DNA of 64,000 nucleotides from Rhodospirillaceae bacterium (GCA_016712715.1 JADJQM010000002.1:682001-746000), one strand, 5' to 3'; positions 51,223-61,048 are shown, counted from the first letter of the stretch. Notes: generated from the letters alone by a model not told the origin. A program made the numbers and translations.

Positions 51223-53025
51223 CTAGGCGACGCCTGTCAAGGGCGCGCCGATGCTGGGCTCACTCAGCGGACAGGGGCTGCCATCGGCGCGTTTGCCGGT
51301 GAGGAGTGCGGGATCGAGCGCGCTCAAAGCCGCGAACTGGCTGAGGAAGATCTGCCCGCCGCCCTTCCGCAGATGGTCGAGGAAGTCGCTGCGGCGGAGC
51401 GCATCCATGACCGGGCCTTTCACCTCGGAGAGATGGAACACGGCGCCGGCATCCTTCAGGCGATGCTGGATCGCTTCCAGGCTTTCGAGCGCACTGGCAT
51501 CGATGAGGTTGACCGCCGGGCACATCAGCACGACATGGCGCAGGGCCGGGTGCGCCGCGATCTCGGCATAGATGCGGTCCTCAAGCGCGCGGGCATTGGC
51601 GAAATAGAGGCTCTCATCGACGCGGATGCTGAGCACCGTGTCGCTCACCAGCACTGGGTGGCGCTCAACATTGCGGAAATGCTCGGTCCCGGGCACCAGG
51701 CCCACGATCGCGACATGGGGCCGGCTGGTGCGCCACAGGAACAGCACCAGCGACAGCACCACGCCGGTGAGGATGCCGGGTTCGACGCCGACGCCCAGCA
51801 CCACGATCATGGTCGCGGCCATGGCGCTGAAATCGTGGCGCGAGTAACGCCAGACGCGCGGCAGGGCGCCAAGATCGACCAGCGACAGCACAGCGACGAT
51901 GATGGTGGCGGCCAGCACCGCCTGCGGCAGGAAGTGAAAGAGCGGGGTCAGCAGAAGTGCGGTGAGCAGGATGCCGAGCGCCGTCAGGCCACCGGCCAAA
52001 GGCGTCTCGGCGCCAGCATCGAAATTGACGACCGAGCGGGCAAAGCCGCCGGTCACCGGAAAGCCGCCGGTGAAGGCCGCGGCGAGATTAGCGGCGCCGA
52101 GGCCCATCAGCTCATTGTCGGGCGTGATGCGCTGGCGACGCTTGGCGGCCAATGTCTGGGCAACCGAAATCGATTCGACGAAGCCCACCAGGCTGAGGAG
52201 CAGCGCACCACCCAGCAGCGACGACCAGAGATCGGCGTCGAAGCGCGGGATGGTGAGCGGCGGCAAGCCTTGCGGAATAGCGCCGACGATCTTGACGCCC
52301 TGGCTGTCGAGGGCGAAGAGCGCGACACTCACGGTCGAGACGATGACGGCCGCCACCGGTCCCGCCTTGGCAATCACATCGGCCATGCGCGGACCGAGAC
52401 CGGTTTTGATCAGCAGCGGCTTCAGTGATTTGCGGACCCAGAACAGGAAGCCGGTGGCGCTCACGCCGATGATGAGGGTGGGTATATTGACGGCGCCCAA
52501 TTGCGACGCGAGGGCCTCGGCAATTTCCGGCAATGTGTCGCCGCCGGCCTTCAGGCCCAGGATATGTTTCAACTGGCTGGCGGCGATGAGAATGCCGGAC
52601 GCGCTGATGAAGCCGGAGATGACGGAGTGGCTGAGGAAGTTGGAGAGAAAGCCCAAACGCAGCACCGCCATCGCCACGAGGATCAGACCGGAGAGGAAGG
52701 CCAGCACGAGCGCTGCTTCGATGTAGAGCGGCGAGCCGGGTGCCGCGATCTTGGCGGCCGCTGCCGCCGTCATCAGCGAGATGACGGCGACCGGCCCCAC
52801 GGCCAGCGTACGGCTGGTGCCGAAGATGCCATAGGCGATCAAGGGCAGGATGCTGGCATAGAGGCCGATATAAGGCGGTAGTCCCGCCAGCATCGCATAA
52901 GCGAGGCTCTGCGGGATGAGCATGATGGTGACGATGACGGCCGCCACCGCATCATTGCCGAACATCTGCGCGTTATACTGCCGCGCCCAGATGATCGAGG
53001 GCAGCCATTGCTCCAGGCGGGACAT
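51223..53025 (-). CDS. SulP family sulfate permease with STAS domain
   Basis: 600 aa from the ATG at 53023-53025. N-terminal transport domain of about 10-14 helices with IMLIPQSLAYAMLAGLPPYI (SulP motif), GGFPVTGGFARSVVNFDAGA and VESISVAQTLAAKRR. STAS domain at about residues 450-575 (LSIRVDESLYFANARALEDR, CPAVNLIDASALESLEAI). Transports sulfate or a related anion. Its position after SQR in the same operon suggests export or exchange of sulfide-oxidation products. Confidence 0.92.
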   Translation of the reverse strand: MSRLEQWLPSIIWARQYNAQMFGNDAVAAVIVTIMLIPQSLAYAMLAGLPPYIGLYASILPLIAYGIFGTSRTLAVGPVAVISLMTAAAAAKIAAPGSPLYIEAALVLAFLSGLILVAMAVLRLGFLSNFLSHSVISGFISASGILIAASQLKHILGLKAGGDTLPEIAEALASQLGAVNIPTLIIGVSATGFLFWVRKSLKPLLIKTGLGPRMADVIAKAGPVAAVIVSTVSVALFALDSQGVKIVGAIPQGLPPLTIPRFDADLWSSLLGGALLLSLVGFVESISVAQTLAAKRRQRITPDNELMGLGAANLAAAFTGGFPVTGGFARSVVNFDAGAETPLAGGLTALGILLTALLLTPLFHFLPQAVLAATIIVAVLSLVDLGALPRVWRYSRHDFSAMAATMIVVLGVGVEPGILTGVVLSLVLFLWRTSRPHVAIVGLVPGTEHFRNVERHPVLVSDTVLSIRVDESLYFANARALEDRIYAEIAAHPALRHVVLMCPAVNLIDASALESLEAIQHRLKDAGAVFHLSEVKGPVMDALRRSDFLDHLRKGGGQIFLSQFAALSALDPALLTGKRADGSPCPLSEPSIGAPLTGVA

Positions 53026-53035
53026 GCTCTTGTGC

Positions 53036-54799
53036 CTATTTGCGCGGCGGGACGGCGCTGGGATCGACGCAGGCAGCGGCCGCTTCATGGGCCTGGGGCT
53101 GATGCGGCAGGATGGTCGGCGTCGCCAGCCATTCGCGCCCCTTCAGCATGAGGTCGAAATAGAGCCAGGGCAGCAGCGAGACCTTGGCGAACCAGGCGCT
53201 CCAGCGCGGCTTGGTGGAATCCCACGGGAAGCTCGGCAGCAATTTGCCGCCATAGCCGAACTCCGCCATGATCACCTTGCCGCGTTCGACGGTGAGCGGG
53301 CAGGAACCATAGCCGTCATAGATCGCGCGCGGGTTCTTGCCGTCGATGATGGCGAGCACATTTTCGGCCACGATCGGTGCCTGCTTGCGGATGGCGGCGG
53401 CCGTCTTGGCGTTGGGCGTCGAACCGGCATCGCCCAGGGCAAAGACATTGCCGAAGGATTTGTGGCGCAGGGTCTCGGGGTCGACATCGACCCAGCCGGC
53501 GCCGTCGGCCAGGGGCGAGTTGCGGATGAAGGCGGGGGCTGATTGCGGCGGCACGACATGGATCATGTCGAAGCTCTTGGTCACGCGATCGACCGAGCCG
53601 TCTTCCTGCTTCACCTCGAACACCGCCATCCGATTGGGGCCGTCGATCGATTTCAGATTGCTGTTGAAGGCGAGGTCGGCGCCGTAGCGCGCGACATACT
53701 TCATCAGCGGCGGGACGTAATCCTTGACGCCGAACAGCACGCCGCCCGCATTGTTGAACTCGACCTTGATGTTCTTGAGGACGCGTTGCTTCTCCCAGAA
53801 GCTGCATGAGAGATACATGGCCTTCTGCGGGGCGCCGGCGCATTTGATCGGCATCGGCGGCTGGGTGAAGAGCGCGGTGCCGCCCTTCATGCCCTGCACC
53901 AGTTCCCAGGTATAGGGGGCAAGGTCGAACTGATAATTGGAGGTGACGCCGTTTCGGCCCAGCGTTTCCTTGAGGCCCTCGATGAGATCCCAGCGCAGCT
54001 CAAGGCCGGGGGCGGCGATCAGGGTCGAATAGCCGATCGGCGTGCCGTCCTCGAGCAGCACGGCATTGCCGGCGGGTTCAAATTTGGCGACCGCCGCCTT
54101 GATCCAGTCGACGCCCTCGGGGATGCAATCCGCCATCGGGCGCGAGGTCTTGCGGCGGTCGAACACGCCGCCGCCGACCAGGGTCCAGCCGGGCTGGTAA
54201 TAATGCGTGTCCTTGGGCTCGATGATGGCGATCTTGAGCGTGGGGCGGCGGCGCAGGAGGCTCGCCGAGACGGCACAGCCGGCGGCGCCACCGCCGACCA
54301 CGACCACGTCGAAGCTCTTGGCTGGCCTTGCCGGCGCGCCGATGGCGCCGCTGCTGATCGTGCCGCTGTCGCCGGCCAGCCAGCGTGCCTCGAGGCGCGG
54401 TCGCAGCGGGTTGAGGTCGTAGCCCGCATCGGCCGCGACCCCGATGATGACGGCCGGATCAAGACGAGAGGCTTCGGTCAACGCCCACAAGGTGGTCGTG
54501 CGCGTGCCGGTGCGGCAGAAGGCGAAGACCGGCCCGCGCAGGTCGCGCAGGGCGGCGCGGAACGCCTCGATATCGGCCTCGGTCACCTGACCGGAGATGA
54601 CGGGAATGTGGCGATAGGCAAGGCCATGTCGCTTGGCCGCTGCTTCAAGCTCGGCGGAGCCCGGCTGATCGTCGCCTTCGCGGTCCGGCCGGTTGTTGAT
54701 GATGGCGTGATAGCCGCGCGCGGCCAGCGTGCCGATATCGGCCTCGCTGATCTGGGGGGCGACCGAGAGGAAAGGCGTCAGGCGGCGGAGATGTTCCAT
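53036..54799 (-). CDS. DUF442 (phosphatase-like) - sulfide:quinone oxidoreductase fusion
   Basis: 587 aa. Residues about 5-110 are a DUF442 domain with a CRTGTR loop (Cys95, Arg100), the rhodanese/phosphatase-like fold found in Blh proteins. Residues about 162-560 are a type II-like SQR: VVVVGGGAAGCAVSASLLRR (FAD), PIKCAGAPQKAMYLSCSFWE and DGYGSCPLTVERG with the conserved redox Cys. It should oxidise sulfide to polysulfide or glutathione persulfide and feed electrons to quinone. In classical bigR operons DUF442 is fused to the dioxygenase; here it is fused to SQR. The distance to SulP is 10 bp. Confidence 0.92.
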   Translation of the reverse strand: MEHLRRLTPFLSVAPQISEADIGTLAARGYHAIINNRPDREGDDQPGSAELEAAAKRHGLAYRHIPVISGQVTEADIEAFRAALRDLRGPVFAFCRTGTRTTTLWALTEASRLDPAVIIGVAADAGYDLNPLRPRLEARWLAGDSGTISSGAIGAPARPAKSFDVVVVGGGAAGCAVSASLLRRRPTLKIAIIEPKDTHYYQPGWTLVGGGVFDRRKTSRPMADCIPEGVDWIKAAVAKFEPAGNAVLLEDGTPIGYSTLIAAPGLELRWDLIEGLKETLGRNGVTSNYQFDLAPYTWELVQGMKGGTALFTQPPMPIKCAGAPQKAMYLSCSFWEKQRVLKNIKVEFNNAGGVLFGVKDYVPPLMKYVARYGADLAFNSNLKSIDGPNRMAVFEVKQEDGSVDRVTKSFDMIHVVPPQSAPAFIRNSPLADGAGWVDVDPETLRHKSFGNVFALGDAGSTPNAKTAAAIRKQAPIVAENVLAIIDGKNPRAIYDGYGSCPLTVERGKVIMAEFGYGGKLLPSFPWDSTKPRWSAWFAKVSLLPWLYFDLMLKGREWLATPTILPHQPQAHEAAAACVDPSAVPPRK

Positions 54800-54823
54800 G
54801 GCATCGATCCTTTGCGGCGAGGG

Positions 54824-55699
54824 TCAGAGCGCGTTGATGGGCAGCTTCAGATAGGAAACGCCATTGTCCTCGGCCGGCGGCATGTGGCCGGCGCGCATGT
54901 TCACCTGCACCGAGGGCAGGATGAGGCGCGGCATGTCGAGCTTGGCATCGCGCGCCTTCCGCATGGCGACGAATTCGTCCTCGCTCTTGCCAGCGCCGAC
55001 ATGGATGTTGTTGTGCTTCTCGGCACCGACCGTGGTTTCCCAGACATAGTCGGTGCGGCCCGTGGGCAGGTAATCGTGGCACATGAAGAGGCGCGTGCTC
55101 TCGGGCAGGGCGAAGATCTTCTGGATCGAGCGGTAGAGGATGCGCGCATCGCCGCCGGGGAAGTCGCAGCGCGCGGTGCCGTAATCCGGCATGAACAAAG
55201 TGTCGCCGACAAAGCCAGCATCGCCGATGAGATAGGTCATGCAGGCCGGCGTGTGGCCGGGCGTGTGCATGGCTTTGGCTTCGATCGAGCCCAGCTTGAA
55301 GGTCTCGCCATCCTTCAGCAGCCGGTCGAACTGGCGACCGTCGCGCGCGAACTCGGTGCCGGCGTTGAAGACCTTGCCGAACACGTTCTGGATGGTGACG
55401 ATCTCGAAGCCGATGGCGAGCCGGCCGCCGACCTTTTCCTTGAGGTAGGGAGCGGCCGAGAGATGGTCGGCATGGACATGGGTTTCCAGCAGCCATTCGA
55501 CCGTGACGCCCTTTTCCTTCACATAGGCGATGAGGGCATCGGCGGATTTCGTGCTGGTGCGGCCGGAGGGTGCATCGAAATCGAGCACGGAATCGACGAT
55601 CGCCGCCTTCTTGGTGGCCGGATCGATGACGACATAACTGACGGTGAAGGTCTCGGGATCGAAGAAGCCCTTCACATCGGGGCGCGTATTGGCGGTCAT
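54824..55699 (-). CDS. persulfide dioxygenase, ETHE1-like MBL-fold protein
   Basis: 291 aa. Oxidises glutathione persulfide to sulfite in known relatives. LLETHVHADHLSAAPYLKEK (His74, His76, Asp78, His79), MHTPGHTPACMTYL and FVGDTLFMPDYGTARCDFPG give the iron ligands and the family pattern, and RLFMCHDYLPTGR follows. Start ATG with AGGAGGAG upstream. Placed between bigR and the SQR fusion in one operon. Confidence 0.93.
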   Translation of the reverse strand: MTANTRPDVKGFFDPETFTVSYVVIDPATKKAAIVDSVLDFDAPSGRTSTKSADALIAYVKEKGVTVEWLLETHVHADHLSAAPYLKEKVGGRLAIGFEIVTIQNVFGKVFNAGTEFARDGRQFDRLLKDGETFKLGSIEAKAMHTPGHTPACMTYLIGDAGFVGDTLFMPDYGTARCDFPGGDARILYRSIQKIFALPESTRLFMCHDYLPTGRTDYVWETTVGAEKHNNIHVGAGKSEDEFVAMRKARDAKLDMPRLILPSVQVNMRAGHMPPAEDNGVSYLKLPINAL

Positions 55700-55795
55700 G
55701 TGGCGTCTCCTCCTGGATGTCGATTGTCGTGCTTCGGTTTTCCACCGAATCAGTGTTAAATCTTGCAGGTCTTTCAGAGGCTTACGACGCCCCTG

Positions 55796-56119
55796 TCAGC
55801 CCTGTTCGGGACCCTCTTCGCAAAAGGGCTGGCAATAGGTCGCGTAGAGAAATTCGATCAGCTTGCGCACATCGACGCGGTCGAGGGCATAGAGCATGTT
55901 CTGTCCGTCGCGCCGCGCACTGACGATGCCGTCCTTGCGCAGCAGGGCCAGCTGTTGCGACACGGCCGGTTCCTTCATGTCGATGAGGCGCGCCAACTCC
56001 GAAACCGAGCGCTCCTGCTCCACCAGCTGGCAGAGGATCAGCAGCCGCTTGGGGTTGCCGAGCGACTTCATCAGCTCGCTCACCTTGTCAGCCGTCTCGA
56101 GAAGATCTTGTACCTGCAT
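55796..56119 (-). CDS. bigR: ArsR-family persulfide-sensing repressor, BigR/SqrR-like
   Basis: 107 aa from the ATG at 56117-56119; a TTG six codons upstream is less likely. The winged HTH has SVSELARLIDMKEPAVSQQL. Two cysteines, Cys30 (LLILCQL) and Cys96 (TYCQPFC), are 66 residues apart, the spacing of the persulfide-sensing pair in BigR and SqrR. Cys100 is an extra. First gene of the sulfide operon, so it likely represses it until persulfide forms a crosslink. Confidence 0.9.
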   Translation of the reverse strand: MQVQDLLETADKVSELMKSLGNPKRLLILCQLVEQERSVSELARLIDMKEPAVSQQLALLRKDGIVSARRDGQNMLYALDRVDVRKLIEFLYATYCQPFCEEGPEQG

Positions 56120-56156
56120 ATCTGCCGATCTCTGCAATTATGCAGGCAAGTACAAG
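56107..56156. promoter_or_regulatory. candidate bigR operator/promoter region
   Basis: Inverted arms CTTGTACCTGCATA (56107-56120) and TATGCAGGCAAGTACAAG (56139-56156, with a 4 bp interruption) span the bigR start. A smaller dyad CTGCAATTATGCAG (56132-56145) lies between. Position and symmetry suit an ArsR-family autoregulatory site; the exact operator of BigR is not derived here. Confidence 0.45.
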
Positions 56157-56186
56157 AGATTTCGCCTGCGCCATCCTGACGCAGGT

Positions 56187-57080
56187 CTATCTGGCGTCGT
56201 TAAAGCCCGGAAATTGCATGGAAAAGAGGGCAAGGCTGATGGGCGAGAGGGGCTCGCGGTCGGGGACGACCAGGCCCACCTGGCGGCTGATATCGGGTTC
56301 GGTGAGGTCGAGGGCCACGGCACCCGATGGCATGCCCAGGACCTGGATCAGGGATTTGGGCACGATGCTGGAGAGGCGGCCGGAGCGCACATGGGCGCAG
56401 AGATTGACCACGGAATTGGTCTCGAGCTGCGGGCGGGGGCTGCAATCCAGCGATTTGAAGATGGCGTCGATGATGCGCCGGTTCTGCATGTTTGGGGTGA
56501 GCAGGCAAAGCGGCAGTTCCGCCGCTTGGCGCCAGGTGGCGACCCGCGCGGTGCCCAGGGGGCCATGCTCCGGCGTCAGCAGCACATAGCGCTCGGTGTA
56601 AAGCGGGCGCTGCAATACGCCCTTCAGCGGCTCGGATTCGAGATAGGTGATGCCGGCCTCGAGCTCAAAATGATCGATGCCCTGCTGGATCTCGGCCGAG
56701 CTTGTCGACCAGACGGTGACGCGCACCTGCGGGTGGCGGTCGTAAAGCGGGTCGGTGACGAGGGGCACCAGAGGCAGCGCCGAGGGAATGACGCCGAGGC
56801 GCAGCGTGCCGGTCAAGGACCGCTTGGCGTTCTGGATGCCCTGGCGGAGTGAATCATAGTCGGAGAGGATGCGCCGCGCCCAGAGCAGCACCTCCTGGCC
56901 CTCCGGCGTGAAGCCCTTGAAGCGCTTGTCGCGATCGACCAGGGGGACACCGAGTTCCTCCTCGAGCTGCTTGATCGCGGTCGAGAGGGCCGGCTGCGTG
57001 ATGTTGCAGGCGGCAGCGGCGCGGGCGAAATGCCGCTCGCGGGCAAGGGCTGCGAGATAGACGAGCTGGCGCACGAGCAT
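56187..57080 (-). CDS. LysR family regulator, probably of the fds operon
   Basis: 297 aa. The HTH is in residues 3-60 (YLAALARERHFARAAAACNI, TQPALSTAIKQLEEELGVPL), followed by a type 2 periplasmic-binding-like effector domain. It lies 21 bp after fdsD on the same strand, so it is probably transcribed with the formate dehydrogenase genes. Relatives at this place are called FdsR. Effector unknown, possibly formate. Confidence 0.87.
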   Translation of the reverse strand: MLVRQLVYLAALARERHFARAAAACNITQPALSTAIKQLEEELGVPLVDRDKRFKGFTPEGQEVLLWARRILSDYDSLRQGIQNAKRSLTGTLRLGVIPSALPLVPLVTDPLYDRHPQVRVTVWSTSSAEIQQGIDHFELEAGITYLESEPLKGVLQRPLYTERYVLLTPEHGPLGTARVATWRQAAELPLCLLTPNMQNRRIIDAIFKSLDCSPRPQLETNSVVNLCAHVRSGRLSSIVPKSLIQVLGMPSGAVALDLTEPDISRQVGLVVPDREPLSPISLALFSMQFPGFNDAR

Positions 57081-57101
57081 GCTAGCTCCGGCGCCGCCTG
57101 G

Positions 57102-57338
57102 TCACGCGCTCTTCGACAGATTGGGTTGCGTTTCAGCAAGATGCTGCAGGGCCTTCAAGGCGATCGGCTTCAGCCCGGCGCCGCCGGCGTTGAGATGCGC
57201 GAAGATGCCCTGGCGCAGGCGCGGGTCCCAGAATTTGTGGATATGGACCGAGACGCCTTCGACGGCTTCGGCTTCCGGATAGCTCTGGAAGAAATCGGCA
57301 ATCTGGTTGGCCATCGAGACGAGGCGGTCATTGTTCAC
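57102..57338 (-). CDS. fdsD: formate dehydrogenase subunit delta FdsD
   Basis: 78 aa. DRLVSMANQIADFFQSYPEA and VSVHIHKFWDPRLRQGIFAH match the small FdsD family; in Rhodobacter it helps assembly or stability of the FdsGBA complex. 12 bp after fdhD. Confidence 0.9.
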   Translation of the reverse strand: MNNDRLVSMANQIADFFQSYPEAEAVEGVSVHIHKFWDPRLRQGIFAHLNAGGAGLKPIALKALQHLAETQPNLSKSA

Positions 57339-57350
57339 GGCCGGAAACTC

Positions 57351-58199
57351 CTAAAGCGAAATGCGTTCTGGATGGGTGACGGCAAGCGCGCTGTCGTCGC
57401 GCGCCAAGGCGAGCAAGGTGATGCCGGCCTCGTCGGCGGTGCGCCGCGCCATCAGGGTCGGCGCCGAGACGGAAACCAGGATGGGCATGCCGGCGATGAC
57501 CGCCTTCTGCACCATCTCGACCGAGCAGCGGCTGGTGATGACGCAGAAGCCGCGCGTGGGATCGAGGCCCGATCCCATGACCGCGCCGATCAATTTGTCG
57601 AGCGCGTTGTGGCGGCCGACATCCTCGCGCACCAGCAGCAGCTTGCCATCCCGGTCGCAGAAGGCCGCGGCATGGAGCGCATAGGCCTGGGCATTGTAGG
57701 TCTGCGCCGCGGGCAAAGAGGCCAGGGCATGCTTGATCGCGCCAAGTGAAATCTTCGTATCGGCCGCGACCTTGGGCAGATCGCGCGCCACGGCTTCCAA
57801 ACTGTCGAGGCCGCAGAGGCCGCAGCCGGTGCGCCCGGCGATGGTGCGGCGGCGCTCCTTCAAGCGCCAGAAGGAGCCGGGGGCGAGATCGATGATGAGC
57901 TCGATGCCCTTCGCGTGCGGGATCGCCTCGACACCGCGGATCTCGGATGATTGCTCGATGATGCCTTCGCTCAAGGAGAAACCGCGGGCGAAATCCTCGA
58001 GGTCGGCGGGGCTCGCCATCATCACGGCATGAGAGACGCCGTTATAGACGAGGGCCACCGGCACCTCCTCCGCCAGCATGTCGAGCCGGTCGAGGACGGT
58101 GCCGTCATAACGCAGCTGTTGCAGCTTCACAGGCATCACCACCGGCGGCATGTCGGCCACCGGTGGTTCGCTGTTGTCCTGCTTCAGGCGCTTGTCCAT
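57351..58199 (-). CDS. fdhD: formate dehydrogenase accessory sulfurtransferase FdhD (FdsC-like)
   Basis: 282 aa. Transfers sulfur to the Mo-bis-MGD cofactor before insertion into FdsA. The CGLCGLDSLE motif carries the Cys-x-x-Cys pair (about residues 130-133). PVALVYNGVSHAVMMASP, EDVGRHNALDKLIGAVMGSG and FVITSRCS-like ITSRCSVEMVQKA are characteristic. 4 bp after fdsA. Confidence 0.94.
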   Translation of the reverse strand: MDKRLKQDNSEPPVADMPPVVMPVKLQQLRYDGTVLDRLDMLAEEVPVALVYNGVSHAVMMASPADLEDFARGFSLSEGIIEQSSEIRGVEAIPHAKGIELIIDLAPGSFWRLKERRRTIAGRTGCGLCGLDSLEAVARDLPKVAADTKISLGAIKHALASLPAAQTYNAQAYALHAAAFCDRDGKLLLVREDVGRHNALDKLIGAVMGSGLDPTRGFCVITSRCSVEMVQKAVIAGMPILVSVSAPTLMARRTADEAGITLLALARDDSALAVTHPERISL

Positions 58200-58203
58200 C
58201 GGT

Positions 58204-61038
58204 CTATTCGGCTGCCTTGTGGATGCGGCGGGTGGCGTCGCGGAACAAGGCGTTTTCGCGCTGCCATTCCGATTGATGGTTGGAGAGCCGCACCTCGACC
58301 GCCGTCACCTTGTATTCCGGGCAATTGGTCGCCCAGTCGGAGAAGTCGGTGGTGATGACGTTGGCGCCGGTGCCGACATGGTGGAAGGTGGTGTAGACCA
58401 CGCCGGGCTGCATGCGTTCGGAGATGACGGCTTTCAAGCTCGTCTCGCCGACGCGGCTCACCACCGCCACATTGTCGCCGTCGCGGATGCCGCGCTGCTC
58501 GGCGTCATGGGCGTGGATCTCCAGCACGTCCTCGGGATGCCAGGCGACATTCTCGGTCCGTCGTGTCTGCGCGCCGACATTGTACTGGCTCAAAATTCGG
58601 CCCGTGGTGAGGATGAGCGGGAAGCGCGGTCCCACCCGTTCCTCGGTCGGCACGAATTCGGTGATCATGAAGCGGCCAAGCCCACGCACGAACTTGTCGA
58701 TATGCATGGTAGGCGTGCCTTCGGGTGCCGCGTCATTGCAGGGCCATTGGATCGAGCCCAGCTCCTCGAGGCGCTTGTAGGAGACACCCTTGAAGGTGGG
58801 GGTGAGGCGCGCGATCTCGTCCATGATCTCGGACGGATGCGTGTAGTCCATCTTGTAGCCCAGCGCGTTGCTGAGCATCATGGTCACTTCCCAATCGGCA
58901 TAGCCCGGCATCGGCGGGATGGCCTGGCGCACCATGTTGATGCGGCGTTCGGCATTGGTGAAGGTGCCGTCCTTCTCCAGGAACGTGGTGCCCGGCAGGA
59001 AGACATGGGCGTAGTTCGCGGTCTCGTTCAGGAAAATGTCCTGGACGACCACGCATTCCATCGCCTCGAGGCCGGCGGTCACATGCTTGGTGTTGGGATC
59101 GGACTGCGCGATGTCCTCACCCTGGATGTAGATGCCCATGAAGGTGCCGTCGACGGCGGCATCCAGCATGTTGGGAATGCGCAAGCCCGGTTCCGGATCC
59201 AGCGTCACACCCCAGGCCGCTTCGAACTGGTGGCGCACGGCATCGGTTGCGATATGGCGGTAGCCCGGCAGTTCATGGGGGAACGAGCCCATGTCGCAGG
59301 AGCCTTGCACATTGTTCTGCCCGCGCAGGGGATTCACGCCGGCGCCGACATGGCCGATATTGCCGGTCGCCATGGCGAGGTTGGCCATGCCCATGACCAT
59401 GGTCGAGCCCTGGCTGTGCTCGGTGACGCCGAGGCCGTAATAAATGGCGGCGTTCTTGACACTGGCATAGAGGCGCGCTGCGGCACGGACGTCGGCTGCC
59501 TTCACGCCGGTATACTTCTCCATTTCCTCCGGCGCATGGCGCTTGTCGGAGACGAAGTCGCGACAGCGGTTGAATTCCATCATGTCGCAACGCTCGGCGA
59601 CATAGTCTTCCTGCACCAGCCCCTCGGTCACGATGACATGGGCGATGGCGTTGATCATGGCGACATTGGTGCCGGGCTTGAGCGGCAGGTGGTATTGCGC
59701 CTGGATATGCGGCGACTTCACCAGATCGATGCGGCGGGGATCGATGACGATGAGCTTGGCGCCCTGGCGCAGGCGCTTCTTGAGATGGCTCGCGAAGACC
59801 GGATGGCCGTCGGTCGGGTTGGCGCCGATCACCATCACGACATCAGCTTCGCGCACCGAATCGAAATTCTGCGTACCGGCCGAGGTGCCAAGGGTGGTCG
59901 AGAGGCCGTAGCCGGTCGGGCTGTGGCAGACGCGGGCGCAGGTGTCGACATTGTTCGTGCCGAAGGCCGCGCGAATGAGCTTCTGCACAAGATAGGTTTC
60001 TTCATTGGTGCAGCGCGAGCTGGTGATGCCGCCAACCGAGGTGCGGCCGTATTTCTTCTGGATGCGCTTGAATTCGGAAGCCGCGTGGTTGATCGCCTCC
60101 TCCCAGGTGACTTCCGTCCAGGGGTCGGTGATCTTGGCGCGGATCATCGGCTTGGTGATGCGGTCCTGATGCGTGGTGTAGCCCCAGGCGAAACGGCCCT
60201 TGACGCAGGAATGGCCGTGATTGGCCTGGCCGTCCTTGTAGGGGACCATGTTGACGACTTCGGTGCCGCGCAGCTCGGCCTTGAAGGAGCAGCCGACACC
60301 GCAATAGGCGCAGGTGGTGACGACCGAATGTTCCGGCTGGCCGGCCTCGATGATGGTCTTTTCCATGAGCGTCGCCGTGGGGCAGGCCTGCACGCAGGCA
60401 CCACAGGAGACGCATTCGGAGCCGAGGAAATCTTCCTTCTGGCCGGCCGAGACGGTGGAAGCAAAGCCGCGGCTGTCGATGGTGAGGGCGAAGGTCCCCT
60501 GCACTTCCTCGCAGGCGCGCACGCAGCGCGAGCAGACGATGCATTTCGAGGCGTCGAAGGTGAAATAGGGATTGCTCTCATCCTTCTGGGCATCCAGATG
60601 ATTGGCGCCCTTGAAGCCGTAGCGCACATCGCGAAGGCCCACGACGCCCGCCATGTCCTGCAATTCGCAATTGCCGTTGGCGGGGCAGGTCAGGCAATCC
60701 AGCGGATGGTCGGAGATATAGAGTTCCATGATGTTGCGGCGGAGCTTGGCGAGCTTGCCGGTCTGGGTCCAGACCTTGAGCCCGTTCTCGACCGGTGTCG
60801 TGCAGGAAGCGGGCGTTCCCCTGCGACCCTCGATCTCGACCGCGCAAAGCCGGCAGGAGCCGAAGGCCTCAATGCTGTCGGTCGCGCAGAGCTTCGGCAC
60901 CTTGGTGCCCATCTCGGCCGCGGCGCGCATGATCGAGGTGCCCTCGGGCACCGTCACGTCCTGGCCGTCGATGGTGAGCGTCACCAGCTTGGTGGAGAGG
61001 CGGATCGGCGTCCCGTAATCGGTTTCTTGGATCAGCAT
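58204..61038 (-). CDS. fdsA: NAD-dependent formate dehydrogenase, molybdenum subunit alpha FdsA
   Basis: 944 aa. N-terminal [2Fe-2S] domain (CATDSIEAFGSCRLCAVEIE), an extra His/Cys cluster region (DHPLDCLTCPANGNCELQD), two 4Fe-4S ferredoxin motifs (CIVCSRCVRACEEVQG, CVSCGACVQACPTATLM), then CAYCGVGCSF and the bis-MGD catalytic part. The Mo-ligand Cys is in DTCARVCHSPTGYG. It oxidises formate to CO2 and passes electrons to FdsB. The large frame on the opposite strand is a shadow. Start at 61038, 10 bp after fdsB. Confidence 0.96.
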   Translation of the reverse strand: MLIQETDYGTPIRLSTKLVTLTIDGQDVTVPEGTSIMRAAAEMGTKVPKLCATDSIEAFGSCRLCAVEIEGRRGTPASCTTPVENGLKVWTQTGKLAKLRRNIMELYISDHPLDCLTCPANGNCELQDMAGVVGLRDVRYGFKGANHLDAQKDESNPYFTFDASKCIVCSRCVRACEEVQGTFALTIDSRGFASTVSAGQKEDFLGSECVSCGACVQACPTATLMEKTIIEAGQPEHSVVTTCAYCGVGCSFKAELRGTEVVNMVPYKDGQANHGHSCVKGRFAWGYTTHQDRITKPMIRAKITDPWTEVTWEEAINHAASEFKRIQKKYGRTSVGGITSSRCTNEETYLVQKLIRAAFGTNNVDTCARVCHSPTGYGLSTTLGTSAGTQNFDSVREADVVMVIGANPTDGHPVFASHLKKRLRQGAKLIVIDPRRIDLVKSPHIQAQYHLPLKPGTNVAMINAIAHVIVTEGLVQEDYVAERCDMMEFNRCRDFVSDKRHAPEEMEKYTGVKAADVRAAARLYASVKNAAIYYGLGVTEHSQGSTMVMGMANLAMATGNIGHVGAGVNPLRGQNNVQGSCDMGSFPHELPGYRHIATDAVRHQFEAAWGVTLDPEPGLRIPNMLDAAVDGTFMGIYIQGEDIAQSDPNTKHVTAGLEAMECVVVQDIFLNETANYAHVFLPGTTFLEKDGTFTNAERRINMVRQAIPPMPGYADWEVTMMLSNALGYKMDYTHPSEIMDEIARLTPTFKGVSYKRLEELGSIQWPCNDAAPEGTPTMHIDKFVRGLGRFMITEFVPTEERVGPRFPLILTTGRILSQYNVGAQTRRTENVAWHPEDVLEIHAHDAEQRGIRDGDNVAVVSRVGETSLKAVISERMQPGVVYTTFHHVGTGANVITTDFSDWATNCPEYKVTAVEVRLSNHQSEWQRENALFRDATRRIHKAAE

Positions 61039-61048
61039 GATCTATCTC

